From a virus, in IMG/VR virus record IMGVR_UViG_3300007234_004238, positions 1-29,660 of that record: a DNA stretch of 29,660 nt; one strand, 5' to 3'. Each line of letters begins with the position of its first letter. The stretch's first letter is position 1. Shown in pieces: positions 27,814-29,660 of this stretch. The notes beneath the pieces are model-generated. The model did no database searches. It was not told the DNA's origin and saw only the letters and a program-made list of their open reading frames with translations. Position numbers and translations under genes: made by a program.

Positions 27814-29514
27814 TTACTTTTGTAATTCCATAGAATAATTCTTTATCCATGACTCTAATATTAATGCTGGTATTCTTCCTTTGTCCTGTTGTTTTACTGG
27901 GGAAATTTTGTTTAAAAAATGATTTAGATCTGCGTCTTTATACTGCCATTCAGATATTGGGCAAGTCCAACCAGTCTTAGATTTTTGTATGATACAGTCA
28001 TGCAATCTATTTTTATAGGCAAGTTTAGTTGGTAACTTAGTTTCATTCTTACCATTGCCTATTTTATATTTTGAATGAAATCCCAAACAGTATTTCATAA
28101 ATCTTTTTGTGGCTAGAGGGAATCTTCCCTCCATAGAGAATGCCATGCCATATTTGTCATTCCTATTAAAAAACTCTTCTGGCACCTGTGTGACACAATC
28201 CAATGCCATGTATGAATTGACAATATCATCGGCATTGAACAAGGAATCTGGATACAATGTCATGAGTTCGTTGTGTATATCTTCAGCTGTAATTTTATTA
28301 TTGTATAACTGTATGGGCCGCTTGATCCTTTTCATCCATACGCCGATGAGATCAGAATGTGATTTAATATCGCCCCATTTGCCATTACGCAAACTCCAGT
28401 ATTTGGTGTATCCTCCTAACAATTCATCTCCCATATCTCCAGCCATTGTGATCACAATACCGTTGTGAGAAAGAATCTTATTGGTATAATAGTACATAGA
28501 CAGAGAAGCATTGTACATGGGTTGTTCGATATATTTGATAGAATCTTGCCAGTGTTCCATTACAATGCTGGGAGTACAAATAACTTCTCTATGATTGTAT
28601 CCTTCGTGTGAAGCTAGGATTGAAGCACAACGAGCATCATCATTAAAATCTTCTTCCACTGTTGCTATGTGTGGTTCTATTCTGTTTGTAAACGTGTTTG
28701 CTTCTCCTGTAATTTTTTTAAGCTCGTGTGCTACTAGACTAGAATCTAATCCGCCTGATAGAAATACTCCTATCTTTCTCATACCCAATGTGGACATTTT
28801 TACAGTTTGATTTGCTTCAAAACGAAACTCTTCTTCAGAGAATATGTTTGAAGAAGTAGGAGTAATGATGTTTCTTTTTTTGTGTTTGATTCTTTTGTTG
28901 TTTAAATCATACACAATGGTTTCTCCAGACAGCAATTTTTTTATATTAGTAAAGAAAGTGTTGCGAGTAGCATTAATTCCTGTAAGACTCATACAAGCCA
29001 TCGCCATTGGATCAACTTTCCTACTGTTAGGCACAATGTCTAACATACCTTTAATTTCAGAACCAAACACCAACCCACACTCTATTTCTGCGTAGTACAC
29101 AGGCTTAATTCCTGCGTGATCTCTAGAAACAATCAATTCATTTTTACTAATATTGTAATAAGCAAAGCCGTGCATTGAATCAATATCATCAATAAAATCC
29201 ATACCATATGTGTCCAATCCCCACGCTAACAATTCTGTATCACAAAGAGTTTTAGGTTGGAACGTTGTATGTTTTTTAATAAGTTCTGCATAATTAAATA
29301 CCTCGCCATTGTATATTAGGATATTACCTTGAGGAGTGATCCATGGCTGTTTAGAATTTGCTGGTTGGTCGGTGATTGACAGCAGATTGTGCCCCAGTGT
29401 GATTTTGTCATTGGACCATATGCCCTGTCCATCTGGACCTCTATGAGAACACCTATCGATATAGTTTTGTATAAACTGCTCGTTTTTTTGAGTTATGCCG
29501 TATATGCCACACAT
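27814..29514 (-). CDS. Glutamine-hydrolysing asparagine-synthetase-like amidotransferase (AsnB family)
   Basis: The 566-residue protein has both AsnB domains. The N-terminal glutaminase starts MCGIYGIT with the exposed nucleophile Cys2, SHRGPDGQG and LIYNGEVFNY. The synthetase domain has the ATP-pyrophosphatase loop SGGLDSS (253-259) and MAGDMGDELLGGY. AsnB makes asparagine from aspartate, glutamine and ATP, but close relatives in polysaccharide loci amidate uronic-acid sugars. The setting next to glycosyltransferases, with a UDP-sugar dehydrogenase elsewhere in the window, makes sugar amidation a fair alternative. It overlaps the upstream partial gene by one base (TAATG). Confidence 0.92.
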   Translation of the reverse strand: MCGIYGITQKNEQFIQNYIDRCSHRGPDGQGIWSNDKITLGHNLLSITDQPANSKQPWITPQGNILIYNGEVFNYAELIKKHTTFQPKTLCDTELLAWGLDTYGMDFIDDIDSMHGFAYYNISKNELIVSRDHAGIKPVYYAEIECGLVFGSEIKGMLDIVPNSRKVDPMAMACMSLTGINATRNTFFTNIKKLLSGETIVYDLNNKRIKHKKRNIITPTSSNIFSEEEFRFEANQTVKMSTLGMRKIGVFLSGGLDSSLVAHELKKITGEANTFTNRIEPHIATVEEDFNDDARCASILASHEGYNHREVICTPSIVMEHWQDSIKYIEQPMYNASLSMYYYTNKILSHNGIVITMAGDMGDELLGGYTKYWSLRNGKWGDIKSHSDLIGVWMKRIKRPIQLYNNKITAEDIHNELMTLYPDSLFNADDIVNSYMALDCVTQVPEEFFNRNDKYGMAFSMEGRFPLATKRFMKYCLGFHSKYKIGNGKNETKLPTKLAYKNRLHDCIIQKSKTGWTCPISEWQYKDADLNHFLNKISPVKQQDKGRIPALILESWIKNYSMELQK

Positions 29515-29660
29515 TATAATCCTAACTTTGTTTTAAATCTACGAAACACTGTGCCGTTTTTGATTTCTTCTGTAGTCCACATTTTATATCCTAAATCGCA
29601 GAGCCATTGTGTTCTATCTGGCATTTCTGGATTTTCAATACGAGTTAAATCTTTATTACA
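29514..29660 (-). CDS. Partial protein, C-terminal 48 residues only
   Basis: An open minus-strand frame enters from the right edge and ends with TAA overlapping the AsnB start by one base. The visible end contains MPDRTQWLCDLGYKMWTTEE and GTVFRRFKTKLGL. Too little is present to assign a family. The stop-start overlap places it in the same operon as AsnB and the glycosyltransferases. Confidence 0.6.
   Translation of the reverse strand, partial: CNKDLTRIENPEMPDRTQWLCDLGYKMWTTEEIKNGTVFRRFKTKLGL

Noticed and set aside
1-29660. CRISPR array or insertion sequence
   Set aside because: No regularly spaced identical repeats with unique spacers and no transposase-like frame were seen; the ACGCT repeats at 6866-6951 are too few and degenerate.

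Overview
This window looks like part of the genome of an AT-rich marine T4-like myovirus. Four genes resemble T4 replication and recombination proteins: the gp41 replicative helicase, the gp61 primase, the UvsW helicase and a probable gp62 clamp-loader small subunit. Two sites match the T4 late-promoter octamer TATAAATA exactly and several more come close. Genes are tightly packed with ATGA or TAATG overlaps, and there is a compact tRNA trio. The strong AT bias and the type of accessory gene suggest a host from the SAR11/Pelagibacter group or another streamlined marine alphaproteobacterium, but this is inference. No capsid, tail or integrase gene is visible.

Layout. 1-720: a TRAP-type (DctP) solute-binding protein split into two reading frames, with a terminator and a late-promoter-like box in the gap. 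717-2030 (-): omega-amino-acid:pyruvate aminotransferase. 2113-4608 (+): ClpP, an N-terminal-Cys radical SAM protein and two small proteins. 4676-6287: two small lipoproteins and a complete outer-membrane porin with its own promoters. 6288-7030: a small basic protein inside a regulatory region with late promoters, degenerate repeats, a sigma70-type promoter and a palindrome. 7031-7853 (+): a short FTR1-type iron permease whose 3' end overlaps tRNA-Thr, then tRNA-Ala and tRNA-Glu. 7874-11523: SGNH-like protein, second radical SAM protein, alpha/beta hydrolase and a TauD-like dioxygenase. 11606-12850 (-): an intact DctP-like protein without a signal peptide.

12940-18479 (-) is a replication and metabolism block: primase, third radical SAM protein, gp41, ThyX, a short UDP-sugar dehydrogenase and a cupin. 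18489-19687 holds a probable virion protein and a conserved-looking small protein. 19667-24756 (-) is a second replication operon: a protein with a HARP-like motif, UvsW, two unknowns, probable gp62, a zinc-finger protein and a miniature DnaE-like protein that keeps the catalytic aspartates. 24821-25306 (+) is a SprT-like metalloprotein. 25275-29660 (-) is a glycan cluster: partial gene, AsnB-type amidotransferase and three transferase-like proteins.

How the genes may work together. The helicase, primase, clamp-loader and UvsW genes serve phage DNA replication and recombination, with ThyX supplying dTMP. AsnB, the UDP-sugar dehydrogenase and the glycosyltransferases could build or amidate a uronic-acid-containing glycan. 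Porin, FTR1, DctP-like proteins, aminotransferase and dioxygenase look like nutrient-acquisition or metabolic genes taken from hosts. Many genes on both strands have a -10-like or late-like box only 5-14 bases before the start codon and no Shine-Dalgarno sequence, which suggests frequent leaderless or nearly leaderless mRNAs. All assignments come from reading motifs; no database search was possible.
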